From: an uncultured Myxococcales bacterium
GTDB lineage: Bacteria > Myxococcota > Myxococcia > Myxococcales > Myxococcaceae
NCBI GenBank assembly: GCA_937980205.1
Contig: CALJKW010000079.1
Span: 261,764 to 325,763, forward strand
DNA length: 64,000 nt
Direction: 5' to 3'
The notes under the pieces are model-generated. The model saw nothing but the letters and a program-made list of their open reading frames with translations. It was not told where the DNA came from and did not search any database. Numbering within the stretch: the first letter of the stretch is position 1; every line of letters begins with the position of its first letter. Shown one piece after another: positions 52,212-61,464 of this stretch. A program made the translations under genes and the position numbers.

Positions 52212-55200
52212 TCAATGCCATATGAATACCTTTCCAGGCGCTGACAATCGATCTCCAACGGCGAAGTCGGTCTTCGAGTCCCCATCGAAGTCACCCGTTG
52301 CCACAGAGAGGGCTACGGCGCTCGCCGAAGGGCTCGTGTAGAACCTCGACATCCAAAAGCCTCGTCCAGTGAGCGGCTCGAACGTCGACGAACGATTGAT
52401 GAGCAGCCAGGCGTTCGCGAGCGCGGTCTGTTCGGTGGCAACGAGATCGAGCCGGCCGTCCGCGTTGAAGTCCGCGACACCGAGCGCCACTCCGAATGTC
52501 GATGTTCCCGTGACCGTCTGAGCCGCGGCTCCCCAGCCCGCGGGTGTTCCGTCAGCGAAGATTTGGACCTTGCTATCCCTGGGATTGGTGACGACCAGGT
52601 CGTTCAAGGTGGCGCCGACCAGGTTCCGGCCACCGATCACCCTGGAGCCGAAGCCGGCACTCGTGGTTCCACTGCCCAAGTTAGTGTCACGAAGAGTCAC
52701 GATGGCCTGGTTGGGTGGCGTCATGGCTGTACCGTTGTCACCGGTGGTCAAGGGCGTCGCGGAGCTCGAAGCCACCACGTCCGCGGCCGAGAAGACGAAC
52801 AGCTTGTTCACGTTGTCGGTAGTCGCTGGCACGGTGAACGCGACGCCACCATCCGCGGTGAACGCGCCGAGCGACGCGAAGCCGCGGCGGAGGCCAAACG
52901 AGTTTCCGATGCTCGGAGGGCTCGTCGGGCCTTCGATGATCCAGTCCGCCTTGCTGCTCTTGACGAACGTGTCTCCAACGTCACGAAGCGCGTCAAATTG
53001 CGCCCTAGAACGTCCCTTGAAGATGTAGACGCGACCACGGAAGCCGGCGCCTTCCAGGGGAGCGCTCAAGGCGATCTCTCCGAGCCCGTCGCCATCGAGA
53101 TCCGGCAGCAAGAAAGCCCGCCCGAAATCGGCATTGCTGACCTGGCCGCGAATCTCGACGAAGTTCGCCACATCGATGGGGCGGCTTCCACCGAAGAAAA
53201 TGAAGGCACGTCCGGTCGATGACGAGTACCCGCGACTCGACACGATGATGTCGGAGGCAGCCGATTCGCCGATGTTCCCGACGGCGATTTCGGTACCGAA
53301 GTTGTCACTCATCGCCGTACCCGGGAGAGCGATGTCTTGGCACGGCGACGTCGCGGTCGGCGGCACCGGACAGCTGGTTTGAGAACCCAGGGCCGGGCCC
53401 CCGAAGAACACGTACACGCGATTCGCGCTTTCCGCACCGACGACCAGATCGTCGAACGCGTCGCCATCAATGCTGCCGTTTGCATTCAGCACATTGCCAA
53501 ACGCCTGGCCGGCCACCGCGGTGGGGTTCGTGAACGTGACTTGGGAGCCAGGGTTGGGGAGAGCGGAAGGGGCAGTGTACGGCGAGTAGTTCCCGATGGC
53601 GTCCTTCGCCCGCACCGCGATGAAGTACGTGTTGACCGGCGGCACATCGTAAGTGCGGGTGATCTGAGACGCTGAATGGGGCACAAGCATCTCGCGGTTC
53701 GCCTTCGTCGAGTCGAAATAGTCTGCCTCGGTGGCGAGGCTGTTGCCGAGCGTGACCGAGCTCGTCGTCCAGCGAATGTCATATCCATCGTGAGGGCCGG
53801 AAGCGGCGTTCGTGCCGTCGTCGTACGTCGGGCTCCACTGGAGCGAAACTGTGGCGGAGCGCGGGTCGCTCACCATTTGGCTCACCGACGGCGCCGCCGG
53901 TGGAATTACGTCGACCGTAGCGGTCGTGTTCGTCGGCCGGACGATGTTGCCCGCCTCGTCTGAGACCTCGATGACGAATGTCCCGGTTGTCTTGTGGCCA
54001 ATAGTGACCGGGAGCGCGGCGACACTCTGGCCCTCGGCGGTGATGCTCTGGCTCGCAACGGGAGCTCCGGCATACAGCACGCGGAGGACACCTCCCACGG
54101 CTCCGGTGATGTTCGTCGCCGTGACGGTAAAGTCGGCGTCACCACCTGGAGTGGCGTCCTGCACGAAGCCGGCTGATCCGACGCCCGGATTCGTCGCCGC
54201 AACGAACTTGAGGTCGCTGCCGGTCGGAGTGACCGCAGCCACCGCCGGATTCGTCAGGTCAACGAAGACATTCGTCAGATCCGTCTGAGTGATGTGCCCT
54301 GCACCGTCATCGACTTGCAGCCTCAGTGTGTAGGGCGCTGGCCGCTCGCTCAGGCTTGCGCTGATGCCGACCGCTCCGCTCGCACTCAGCGTTCCCGTGC
54401 CCAGTGTTATCGGAGCGCCGCTCGTGACGTCCTGCAGGGTCACCGTGCCCGATGTGCAGTTGCTGCTTTGCCCCGTCGCCACGAACTCGGCGGTCGTCGG
54501 GGTCGCGGGGTTGGTGTCCGAAGCGCGGTTGATGAAAGCCTTTCCCGAGACGCCTGGAACAGGAAACACGAAGTTGATGGCACAACCCATCGCCGTCACG
54601 TCAATCATCACTCCCATCGCGGTGCACAAATTTCCCGCCGGATCGCTCACCTCGGCAGTGATGGTCTGGGCCCCGCCCGGGTAGCCGAGCGTTCCCGAGG
54701 CGGACATTCCGGAGACGGTCAAAGACCCGATGGGGCCGCCGGACAAGGTCGACCGCACCGTCACGGGGCGGCCGGCGACATCCGTGCCGCCCACATTGAC
54801 CGTGGTGACGATGTTGAAAGAGGAGTAGCTGCCGGCGGCAGGCGCCGCGATGCTGCAGGTCGGGGCCGTCAGGTCGACCGCGACGCCAGTGATCGGAGGA
54901 GCGGCAGTGGCGTTGCCAGAAGCATCGGTACAGCTCGCTCCGATGTCATACGTCCCCTCGTTCACCGTGAAGTCCACTTCGGCTGCCCCACCCGCAGTGG
55001 CGGCCGTCATCATCATCGCCCCCGTGAGCGAGAAGCCAACGTTCGGCACGTCCATCGAGGTGGTTGCGCGCGCCCGAAGCTGATGGCCCGATACACCCGG
55101 AGCTGCATCATCAGCGATGCCCAAGAGCAGCTTCGATGGCGCTGTCAGTGTGCACGTCGGGGCGACCTTGTCGATTCGGAAGCCGGGCACCACCGCCGGC

Positions 55201-57518
55201 ATGTTCAGCGGGTCGTTCGGGGTACCTCCGCTGACGACGTTGGAGTTGCCGGCCCGGTCGGTCACCACGATGAACCAGTCGTAGTCCGCCTCGGTCGCGG
55301 TCACGTTCTGGTCCAGATTGACGGTCGCCTGGCTGCCGGTGATGGTGACCGCGTTGGCGGACGTGAAGGACGTCCCACCGACCTGGGCGCGTACCACGAC
55401 CGACGAGATCGTGGCCGATGTGTCTGCCGCGCCAAGCGTGAACGTGATCTGGGGGGCCATGCCGTTGAGCTCGGCGATGTTGAGCTTCCTGTCCGCATTG
55501 GTGTCTTGTGGCAACGCGACATTGGTCACCACAGGCCTGATGCTGTCGACAAACAGGGCCACTGGCGCAGACACGTTTCTCGTCGCTCCCGACACCACCA
55601 CCACCTTGATGCTGTACGTCCCGTCGGGGAACGTGAATGTCGGCTCCGGATCAACGGCTCCGGTCTTGAGCACCCACCAACCCGCAGCTCCGTCTGGGCA
55701 TGCAATGGCAGAAGGGGGAGCCGGAGTCTGATCGCTGCACACATCGACGCGACCTCCGACGGGAACGGTCGCGTTGAATCGGAGCAGCCGCACGACGCCC
55801 GGGACGGCGCGGTTCGTGTCCTGCGCCACATTGAGCACGACCGGCGGGGTCGAGGAGAAAGGCTGAGTGATCGTCGGAACCGACGTATCGACGAGCACGT
55901 TTACTTCGTCGAAGTTCGCCGTCGAGCCCGACCCGACCTCGACACGAAACACGTAGCCGCCAGCGGTCAGTGGCACCGTCCAAGACGCAACCCCCATCGC
56001 GTTTGTATTGGCAACCAGGCCGCTGCCTCCGCCGTCGATCCGGAAGGTCACCGGCTCATTCGTGCAGCTCGACTGTGCCTGCACCGTGTACATGCCCCCG
56101 ACGAGGTCGGCCGCCGTAATCAGCGCCGGCTTATTCCCCGGGCGCGTGAACAGCAGCGTGCAGGTTCCGACCGGCTGCGTCACGGTGATCAGCTGCGTCG
56201 CGGGCGCACTGGAGTTCCCTGCGAGGTCCGTGGCAATGGCTGTCACGGTCTGCTGCCCGGGTTGAAAAGCTCCGCTTCCAGACACCGCGCCATTCACTAC
56301 CGTGAACGTGCCCAGGTCTCGCGATCCGGTCTGGAAACGCACCGTCCCGCCCTCCCCTCCCGTTACGGTCGCGATGAGCGGAATCGTCAGCATGTTGTAG
56401 GGACTGTTTGCCGCCGTAGGAGATGTGATGACCACCACGGGCGGATCGTACTTGACCTGCACGCTTCGACTGGCGCTGCACGCGTTGCCCGCGGCATCGC
56501 GCGCTTCTGCAGCAATCAGGTACGAGACCGTGCCTGTCGCTGGCACCGTGAAGTCGTGGCTAAGCTCGCCGTTGACGTCCGGCGAGACGAAGCCGGTCGC
56601 CGAATTCAGGCCGCCCCCCATCAGCCTTAGCTCCATGCTCATCGCGCCCGTCGCAGTACCGAGCGCTCGAAGCTGAAAATCGGCGCTCAGGCTCGCGTCG
56701 TCATTCGGGCCGAGCACGTCCTTCGCGGGCGCGAGGAGCGCGCAGGTCGGAGCCTGCGTATCGATGCGCAGCGTCGACTTTGCCTCGACATCAGCAGCGA
56801 CGTTGTGCAGGCGCCCGCCGGGACAGTCCGTCAACAGCGCCTGCAGGTTGTAGCTCGCGTCCGTCGTGTTCGGGAGGTTGAGCTGACGGCTGGTCGTAGA
56901 CCCACTGACGGCCACCGGAGCGGCGAAGACGCGCGTCACTTCGCCCTGGTCGACGATGCTGAGTGAGCAGCCAATGGCATTGGACGTCGCCACCACCGCC
57001 GTAACCTGCATGTTGCTGGCGTTGAACTCGGCTTGGTTGATCACCTTGTCGTTGTTCGCATCGCCCATGAACGTGAAGCTGGTCACGTCCGGGTCGCCCG
57101 TCATCATGTTCATGGCGGTGACGGTGATCGTCCGCTGTTCGACGCACTCGCTCTTGGTGCCTACGCCGGGTGTCTGAACCATCGCGCGGATCAGGTTCTC
57201 GCCCGCCTCGAGGGTCACTCCGCTGAAGGTCACGCGATTGCCGCTGATGGTGCCGGTGCGGCCGGGGCCGAACTCGGCGCCGCTGCTGGTGAGCTTCGCG
57301 GCAAGGTTCGCGGAATCGATCTGCACCGCGCCGCCATCGCGGGTCGCGGTGATGGTCACGTCGAGCGTGGTGCCGACATCATCGTTGTCCTTCGGCGAAT
57401 CGAAGGTGACCACGATGCCGCAGACGTCAGCGTCCGGGTCGGTGCCGCACTTGCACCCTCCGACGATCACTGCCGCAATTCCGACCGCAAGCCACCGCAT
57501 CGATGTCATTCCCCGCAT
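52212..57518 (-). CDS. Giant multidomain surface lipoprotein with FG-GAP propeller
   Basis: 1768 residues from the ATG at 57518, which has AGGAAAG at a good distance; several in-frame ATGs exist. The signal is lipoprotein type (VGGCKCG). Residues about 40-1210 are many Ig/cadherin-like repeats, three opening with APTC and x[AL]AP (about 260, 786 and 883). Residues about 1215-1320 are FN3-like. The rest is an integrin-alpha-like FG-GAP propeller with DGD-type calcium loops (DLDGDGLGEIAL, DFNADGRLDLVA, DFDGDSKTDFAV). It is a probable adhesin or large surface binding protein. It lies between the PqqD-like and S24-GNAT genes. Confidence 0.88.
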   Translation of the reverse strand: MRGMTSMRWLAVGIAAVIVGGCKCGTDPDADVCGIVVTFDSPKDNDDVGTTLDVTITATRDGGAVQIDSANLAAKLTSSGAEFGPGRTGTISGNRVTFSGVTLEAGENLIRAMVQTPGVGTKSECVEQRTITVTAMNMMTGDPDVTSFTFMGDANNDKVINQAEFNASNMQVTAVVATSNAIGCSLSIVDQGEVTRVFAAPVAVSGSTTSRQLNLPNTTDASYNLQALLTDCPGGRLHNVAADVEAKSTLRIDTQAPTCALLAPAKDVLGPNDDASLSADFQLRALGTATGAMSMELRLMGGGLNSATGFVSPDVNGELSHDFTVPATGTVSYLIAAEARDAAGNACSASRSVQVKYDPPVVVITSPTAANSPYNMLTIPLIATVTGGEGGTVRFQTGSRDLGTFTVVNGAVSGSGAFQPGQQTVTAIATDLAGNSSAPATQLITVTQPVGTCTLLFTRPGNKPALITAADLVGGMYTVQAQSSCTNEPVTFRIDGGGSGLVANTNAMGVASWTVPLTAGGYVFRVEVGSGSTANFDEVNVLVDTSVPTITQPFSSTPPVVLNVAQDTNRAVPGVVRLLRFNATVPVGGRVDVCSDQTPAPPSAIACPDGAAGWWVLKTGAVDPEPTFTFPDGTYSIKVVVVSGATRNVSAPVALFVDSIRPVVTNVALPQDTNADRKLNIAELNGMAPQITFTLGAADTSATISSVVVRAQVGGTSFTSANAVTITGSQATVNLDQNVTATEADYDWFIVVTDRAGNSNVVSGGTPNDPLNMPAVVPGFRIDKVAPTCTLTAPSKLLLGIADDAAPGVSGHQLRARATTSMDVPNVGFSLTGAMMMTAATAGGAAEVDFTVNEGTYDIGASCTDASGNATAAPPITGVAVDLTAPTCSIAAPAAGSYSSFNIVTTVNVGGTDVAGRPVTVRSTLSGGPIGSLTVSGMSASGTLGYPGGAQTITAEVSDPAGNLCTAMGVMIDVTAMGCAINFVFPVPGVSGKAFINRASDTNPATPTTAEFVATGQSSNCTSGTVTLQDVTSGAPITLGTGTLSASGAVGISASLSERPAPYTLRLQVDDGAGHITQTDLTNVFVDLTNPAVAAVTPTGSDLKFVAATNPGVGSAGFVQDATPGGDADFTVTATNITGAVGGVLRVLYAGAPVASQSITAEGQSVAALPVTIGHKTTGTFVIEVSDEAGNIVRPTNTTATVDVIPPAAPSVSQMVSDPRSATVSLQWSPTYDDGTNAASGPHDGYDIRWTTSSVTLGNSLATEADYFDSTKANREMLVPHSASQITRTYDVPPVNTYFIAVRAKDAIGNYSPYTAPSALPNPGSQVTFTNPTAVAGQAFGNVLNANGSIDGDAFDDLVVGAESANRVYVFFGGPALGSQTSCPVPPTATSPCQDIALPGTAMSDNFGTEIAVGNIGESAASDIIVSSRGYSSSTGRAFIFFGGSRPIDVANFVEIRGQVSNADFGRAFLLPDLDGDGLGEIALSAPLEGAGFRGRVYIFKGRSRAQFDALRDVGDTFVKSSKADWIIEGPTSPPSIGNSFGLRRGFASLGAFTADGGVAFTVPATTDNVNKLFVFSAADVVASSSATPLTTGDNGTAMTPPNQAIVTLRDTNLGSGTTSAGFGSRVIGGRNLVGATLNDLVVTNPRDSKVQIFADGTPAGWGAAAQTVTGTSTFGVALGVADFNADGRLDLVATEQTALANAWLLINRSSTFEPLTGRGFWMSRFYTSPSASAVALSVATGDFDGDSKTDFAVGDRLSAPGKVFIWH

Positions 57519-57590
57519 CGTCTTTCCTCTCGGGGCGAGTGCCATTCGGACCCTATGGCACCACCCTGTACCCAAAAGCCGCTTCGGCAT

Positions 57591-57887
57591 TCACTTCGGT
57601 GCTTCAAGGACCTGCTTCTTGACCAGCTCGGCCACGAACGCGAGCGTCTCGCGCTCGCAGGTGGACCGGTCGACGTCGAACTCCTCGCACAGCACCGCGA
57701 CGATGTCTGCCACGCTTCGCTTGCCGTCGATCAGATCCATGATCCGCTCGCCGACCTCCGAGACTCCCGCCTCGTCCTCGAACGTGTGCCACCCTCCATC
57801 CGGACTCGCTGCCGCCCACCGGCCGCCCACCCGTTGCGCCCCCGTCTCAGGATGCACCACGAGCACGTCCGACAGACTCACCGCCAC
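57591..57887 (-). CDS. PqqD-family (RRE-type) small protein
   Basis: 98 residues. DVLVVHPETGAQRVGGRW gives the N-terminal strands of the PqqD winged-helix, and IMDLIDGKRSVADIVAVLCEEFDVDRSTCERETLAFVAELVKKQVLE is the conserved LIDG.rtv helix region. PqqD-like folds bind leader peptides in RiPP pathways. Here it is the first gene of the 57.9-50.5 kb unit, 72 bp before the giant lipoprotein gene. Small, cytoplasmic. The call is firm at family level; the partner peptide is unknown. Confidence 0.88.
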   Translation of the reverse strand: MAVSLSDVLVVHPETGAQRVGGRWAAASPDGGWHTFEDEAGVSEVGERIMDLIDGKRSVADIVAVLCEEFDVDRSTCERETLAFVAELVKKQVLEAPK

Positions 57888-58004
57888 ATCGTCACCCGGC
57901 TCTCAAGGTTTCTGCCCCCCTACCGGCCCACTGGGGCCTGATCGATGTACAAGACTTTCGCAGGGGGAGACAAGCTCCGACTGTCGGCTGTTACCGCGGG
58001 CGAA

Positions 58005-58997
58005 CTAGAACGACGCGTCGAGCCCGAGCAGCACGAACAGGGCGAGCAAGTACAGCAGCGACGCACCGAACAGCTTCCGCGCCTGCGCCGTGGTCTGCCC
58101 GGTGAGCCACCCTCGCACACCCACCGCCAGGAACGCCGTGCTGAAGACGACCGCCGCGATGAAGTAGCCGACGCCGGCGACTCCGACCAGGTACGGCAGC
58201 GCCGACACCGGCACCAGCACCACCAGGTACGCGACCGCCCACCGCCACGCCGCCCGGTCACCGTGCTCCAGCGGCAGGCTCTTCAGGCCCGCGTTCCGGT
58301 ACTCCTCTTTCCGGAACAGCGCGATCGCGATGAAGTGCGGCAGCTGCCACACGAACAGGATCGCGAAGAGCGCGAGCCCTCCCGCCGACACCCGGCCCGT
58401 CGCCGCAGCCCACCCCATCAGCGGAGGCAACGCTCCCGGCAGCGCACCCACCACCATCGCCCAGTGCGTGCGCGGCTTCAGCGGCGTGTACGCCAGCACG
58501 TAGCTCACCAGCGCCAGCAGCCCCAGCGCTCCCGGCACCGGCCCCGCGCCCAGGAACAGCGCCGGCACCGACGTGACCGTCAGCGAGATCGCGAACAGCA
58601 GCGCAAACGAAGGGTCCATCCGCCCGGCAGGCAGCGGCCGCACCGCCGTGCGCGCCATGTGCCGATCCGACTCCCGCTCGAGGAAGCAGTTGAACGCGTT
58701 CGCCGCGCCGACCGTGCCGGCCGTCGCGAGCAGCGTCACCGCCCACAGGTGCGCCGGCAGCTCGAGCCCCGACAGCCACATGCCGCCCGCGCAGGTGAAC
58801 AGCACGAGCGACGAGAGCCGCGGCTTGGTGAGCGACAGCACATCCCGCGCAAGCGAAGCTGCGGACTTCTGCTCCAGCTGATCTGCGACGACACGCATCC
58901 CGTTGGGTTCAGCGCCATACCGCCCCACGCGGAATGCGGCAAGCACCGCGGATGAGCCGCTCGCATCGGTGCTGTTAGCCGGCCGGTTTGCGGCCAT
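58005..58997 (-). CDS. ctaB: Haem O synthase (protohaem IX farnesyltransferase)
   Basis: 330 residues. A polar N-terminus of about 55 residues is followed by SLTKPR and nine hydrophobic helices. NAFNCFLERESDRHMARTAVRPLP contains the prenyltransferase Asp-rich motif region, and YTPLKPRTHWAMVVGALPGALPPLMGWAA and FVWQLPHFIAIALFRKEEY are family signatures. It transfers farnesyl to haem B, the step before CtaA. GAGG precedes the ATG at 58997; a later ATG (58898) is possible. It diverges from ctaA 26 bp away. The 117 bp downstream, toward the PqqD gene, holds only a small 5-bp hairpin. Confidence 0.96.
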   Translation of the reverse strand: MAANRPANSTDASGSSAVLAAFRVGRYGAEPNGMRVVADQLEQKSAASLARDVLSLTKPRLSSLVLFTCAGGMWLSGLELPAHLWAVTLLATAGTVGAANAFNCFLERESDRHMARTAVRPLPAGRMDPSFALLFAISLTVTSVPALFLGAGPVPGALGLLALVSYVLAYTPLKPRTHWAMVVGALPGALPPLMGWAAATGRVSAGGLALFAILFVWQLPHFIAIALFRKEEYRNAGLKSLPLEHGDRAAWRWAVAYLVVLVPVSALPYLVGVAGVGYFIAAVVFSTAFLAVGVRGWLTGQTTAQARKLFGASLLYLLALFVLLGLDASF

Positions 58998-59023
58998 GAA
59001 ATGCCTCGGGTAGTGAGGGCGAC

Positions 59024-59926
59024 GTGTCTCGCGGCTTCCGGTTCTATGCGGCCTCCACCCTCGTCTTCTTGATCGGGGTCATTCTCTGGGGCGCCTATGT
59101 CAGGGCAACCGGCGCCGGCGCCGGCTGCGGAGCCCACTGGCCCGTCTGCAACGGCACCGTCATCCCGCGCGATCCCTCGACCAAGACGCTGATCGAGTAC
59201 ACCCACCGCCTCTCGAGCGGCCTCTCGCTCCTGCTCGTCGTCGGGCTGTTCGCCTGGGCCGTCCGCGCCGTCCCGCGCGGGCACACCGTCCGCCGCGCCG
59301 CCGGAGCCACCCTCGTGCTCATGCTCGTCGAGGCCGCTCTCGGCGCCGGCCTCGTGCTGCTCGAGCTCGTCGCGCTCGACGCCTCGGTCCGTCGCGCCGT
59401 TGCGATGTCGCTGCACCTGATCAACACGTTCTTCCTGCTCGCCGCGCTCGGCACCTGCGTCTGGCACGCCTTCGCCGGCCCCGCCCGCGCGCGCCTGCGG
59501 GGAGCCGCCCCGGTGCTCCTCGCCGTCTCCGGCTTCATGCTCGTCGGAGTCTCCGGCGCCATCGCCGCGCTCGGCGACACCCTGTCGCAGCACGGCGTCG
59601 ACAACGCCTTCGTTCAGCTCCTCATCGGCCTGCGCGTCGCGCACCCGATCATCGCGCTCGCCGAGAGCCTGCTCCTCGGCAGCGTCGCGCTCGCGCTGTG
59701 GACGCGTCGCCCCGACGCCCGCGGCCCCGTCGCCTGGCTCGCCGGCCTCTTCTTCGTTCAGCTCGTGCTCGGCGCCATGAACGTCGCGCTCCTCGCCCCG
59801 GTGTGGATGCAGCTCGTTCACCTGCTCGTCGCCGACTGCACGTGGCTCGCGCTCGTGGTGGTCTCGCGGGTGGCGCTCACCGGCCCCGAGACGACCGCGG
59901 CCGTCGCCGAGCCGGCGCCGGCGTGA
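59024..59926 (+). CDS. ctaA: Haem A synthase (COX15/CtaA)
   Basis: 300 residues from a GTG, with eight transmembrane helices in two repeats. Cys35 and Cys42 (GCGAHWPVCNG) are the paired Cys of the CtaA type, EYTHR holds Glu58 and His61, and His131 (SLHLINT), RVAHP and LVHLL are the remaining haem-ligand His. It converts haem O to haem A for an aa3-type cytochrome oxidase. Overlaps the next start by one base (TGATG). Paired divergently with ctaB. Confidence 0.96.
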   Translation: MSRGFRFYAASTLVFLIGVILWGAYVRATGAGAGCGAHWPVCNGTVIPRDPSTKTLIEYTHRLSSGLSLLLVVGLFAWAVRAVPRGHTVRRAAGATLVLMLVEAALGAGLVLLELVALDASVRRAVAMSLHLINTFFLLAALGTCVWHAFAGPARARLRGAAPVLLAVSGFMLVGVSGAIAALGDTLSQHGVDNAFVQLLIGLRVAHPIIALAESLLLGSVALALWTRRPDARGPVAWLAGLFFVQLVLGAMNVALLAPVWMQLVHLLVADCTWLALVVVSRVALTGPETTAAVAEPAPA

Positions 59927-60708
59927 TGGTGCTGCTCGACGGGCCGGTCGGTGAGCGGCTGCAGGAGGCCGGGCACGACGCCTCCGCGCCGGAGTGGAGC
60001 GCCCGCGTGCTCCGCTCCGCGCCCTCCGCGATCGCCGCGCTGCACCGCGAGTACGCCGAGGCCGGCTGCGACGTCCACCGCGCCAACACCTTCCGCACCA
60101 CGCGCCGCGCCTGTGGAGACGACTGGAAGGGCCTCGCCCAGCTCGCGGTCAAGCTCGCCCGCGCCGAGGCGGACGGCGCGCGAGTCGCCGGCTCGCTCGG
60201 CCCGCTCGAGGACTGCTACCGCCCCGACCTCGCGCCGCCGGACACGCGCGAGGAGCACGCCGAGCTCGCGCGGCTCATCGCCCCCGACGTCGACTTCTTC
60301 ATCTGCGAGACGTTCCCGTCTCCGCGCGAGGCGCGCGAGACGGTCGAGGCCGCCGTCGCGACCGGCCGCGAGACGTGGGTCTCGTTCACCGCGGGTCCGG
60401 ACGGCACGCTGCTGACGCCTCAGCAGGTGCAGGTCGCCGCGCGCGACTGCGTGCAGGCGGGGGCGCGCGCGGTGCTGGTGAACTGCATCGCCGCCGAGCT
60501 CACGCTGCCGTACGTCGAGGCGCTCTCGAAGGCAGGCGTCCCGTTCGGGGCGTACGCGAACGCGTCGAGGTGGAACGAGCCGCCCTGCTCTCCGCAGCGG
60601 TACGCGGAGCTGGCCGCGACGTGGGTCGCCGCCGGTGCCACGATCATCGGCGGCTGCTGCGGCACGAGGCCCGAGCACCTGCGCGAGCTCGCACGCCGCC
60701 TGCGTTGA
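59926..60708 (+). CDS. Homocysteine S-methyltransferase family protein
   Basis: 260 residues. LLDGPVGERL at the N-terminus, NTFRTT, CETFPS and the three zinc Cys (Cys187 in LVNCIA, Cys244-Cys245 in GGCCG) mark the betaine/S-methylmethionine-homocysteine methyltransferase barrel. It probably makes methionine from homocysteine; the methyl donor cannot be read. It is coupled to ctaA by TGATG, an odd partner for haem synthesis. Confidence 0.92.
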   Translation: MVLLDGPVGERLQEAGHDASAPEWSARVLRSAPSAIAALHREYAEAGCDVHRANTFRTTRRACGDDWKGLAQLAVKLARAEADGARVAGSLGPLEDCYRPDLAPPDTREEHAELARLIAPDVDFFICETFPSPREARETVEAAVATGRETWVSFTAGPDGTLLTPQQVQVAARDCVQAGARAVLVNCIAAELTLPYVEALSKAGVPFGAYANASRWNEPPCSPQRYAELAATWVAAGATIIGGCCGTRPEHLRELARRLR

Positions 60709-60728
60709 GCGGAGGCGCCGCAAGGCTC

Positions 60729-60776
60729 CGGAGTCGAAACGGGCCGCGAGTCAGCTGCGAGCCCCCTTCGACTCCG
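60729..60776. terminator. Bidirectional hairpin between convergent genes
   Basis: A 10-bp perfect inverted repeat CGGAGTCGAA (60729-60738) with its complement at 60767-60776, and a 28-base loop with further partial pairing. It lies between the homocysteine methyltransferase and cupredoxin genes; no T-run. Confidence 0.4.
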
Positions 60777-60792
60777 CGGCGCTGCGCGCCGA

Positions 60793-61464
60793 TCAACGAA
60801 ACGTGAACGCCACGTCGACGGTCTTCCCCTCTTCCACCTTCACCTCAGCGCTCTTCGTCCCGAGCTTCTCGTGCCACGCCTCGAGCGTGTACGTGCCCGC
60901 GGGCAGCTCGAGCGACCACTTCCCCTCGGCGTCGCTGACCGCGAACGCCGCGTGCTCGGAGAACACGACGTAGGCGCGCATCCACGCGTGCAGATCGCAG
61001 GTGAAGCGAACGGGCCCCAACACGTCGCGCACGTCGCGCTCGAAGTCGGCGGCGCCCGAAGGCTGCGCCACGTTGAACAGCGTCTTCTTGTCGTCGAGCC
61101 CCACGAACGCGTGCACGTTGTGCATCGTGCCGTCGGCGTTGCGCACCACCACGCGCTGGCCCTTCACCGCGCCCTGCACGCGCGGCTCGTACATGCAGTC
61201 TTTCTGCTCGATGACGATGGGCTCCGTCGGAGCCTCGGCCACCGGCCGCAGCCCCGCCGTCACCCGCACCAGCACGTTCGCGAGCGCCTTGCCGGACTTC
61301 GACGACGTCACGGTCGGGTCGATGAGCGGCCGCTTGCAGCGCGCGTCGGTGCGCACGATCTTCTGCGCACGGACCGGCGGGCCCGCGTACGCCACAGTCC
61401 CCGAGATGCGTCCCGCTGCGAGCAACGACAGCAGCAGCAGCTTCAACGCATCTCGCCGGCGCAC
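60793..61464 (-). CDS. Tat-exported cupredoxin (plastocyanin-like) protein
   Basis: 223 residues from a GTG. RRRDALK with a hydrophobic run is a Tat-like signal ending near residue 27 (VAYAG). The blue-copper region has His115 or His118 (DGTMHNVHAF) and CDLHAWM (Cys156, His159, Met162), the normal ligand spacing. The last 45 residues (VSDAEGKWSLELPAGTYTLEAWHEKLG) are a carboxypeptidase-regulatory-like beta domain. It is a probable periplasmic electron carrier or copper-binding protein. Its start lies inside the 3' end of the TPR gene (22-base overlap). Confidence 0.88.
   Translation of the reverse strand: MRRRDALKLLLLSLLAAGRISGTVAYAGPPVRAQKIVRTDARCKRPLIDPTVTSSKSGKALANVLVRVTAGLRPVAEAPTEPIVIEQKDCMYEPRVQGAVKGQRVVVRNADGTMHNVHAFVGLDDKKTLFNVAQPSGAADFERDVRDVLGPVRFTCDLHAWMRAYVVFSEHAAFAVSDAEGKWSLELPAGTYTLEAWHEKLGTKSAEVKVEEGKTVDVAFTFR

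Noticed and set aside
50485..57887. Classical lasso-peptide or radical-SAM RiPP cluster
   Set aside because: Only the PqqD-like and HprK-like elements are present; no cyclase, leader peptidase of the transglutaminase type, or radical SAM gene is readable in the 7.4 kb.
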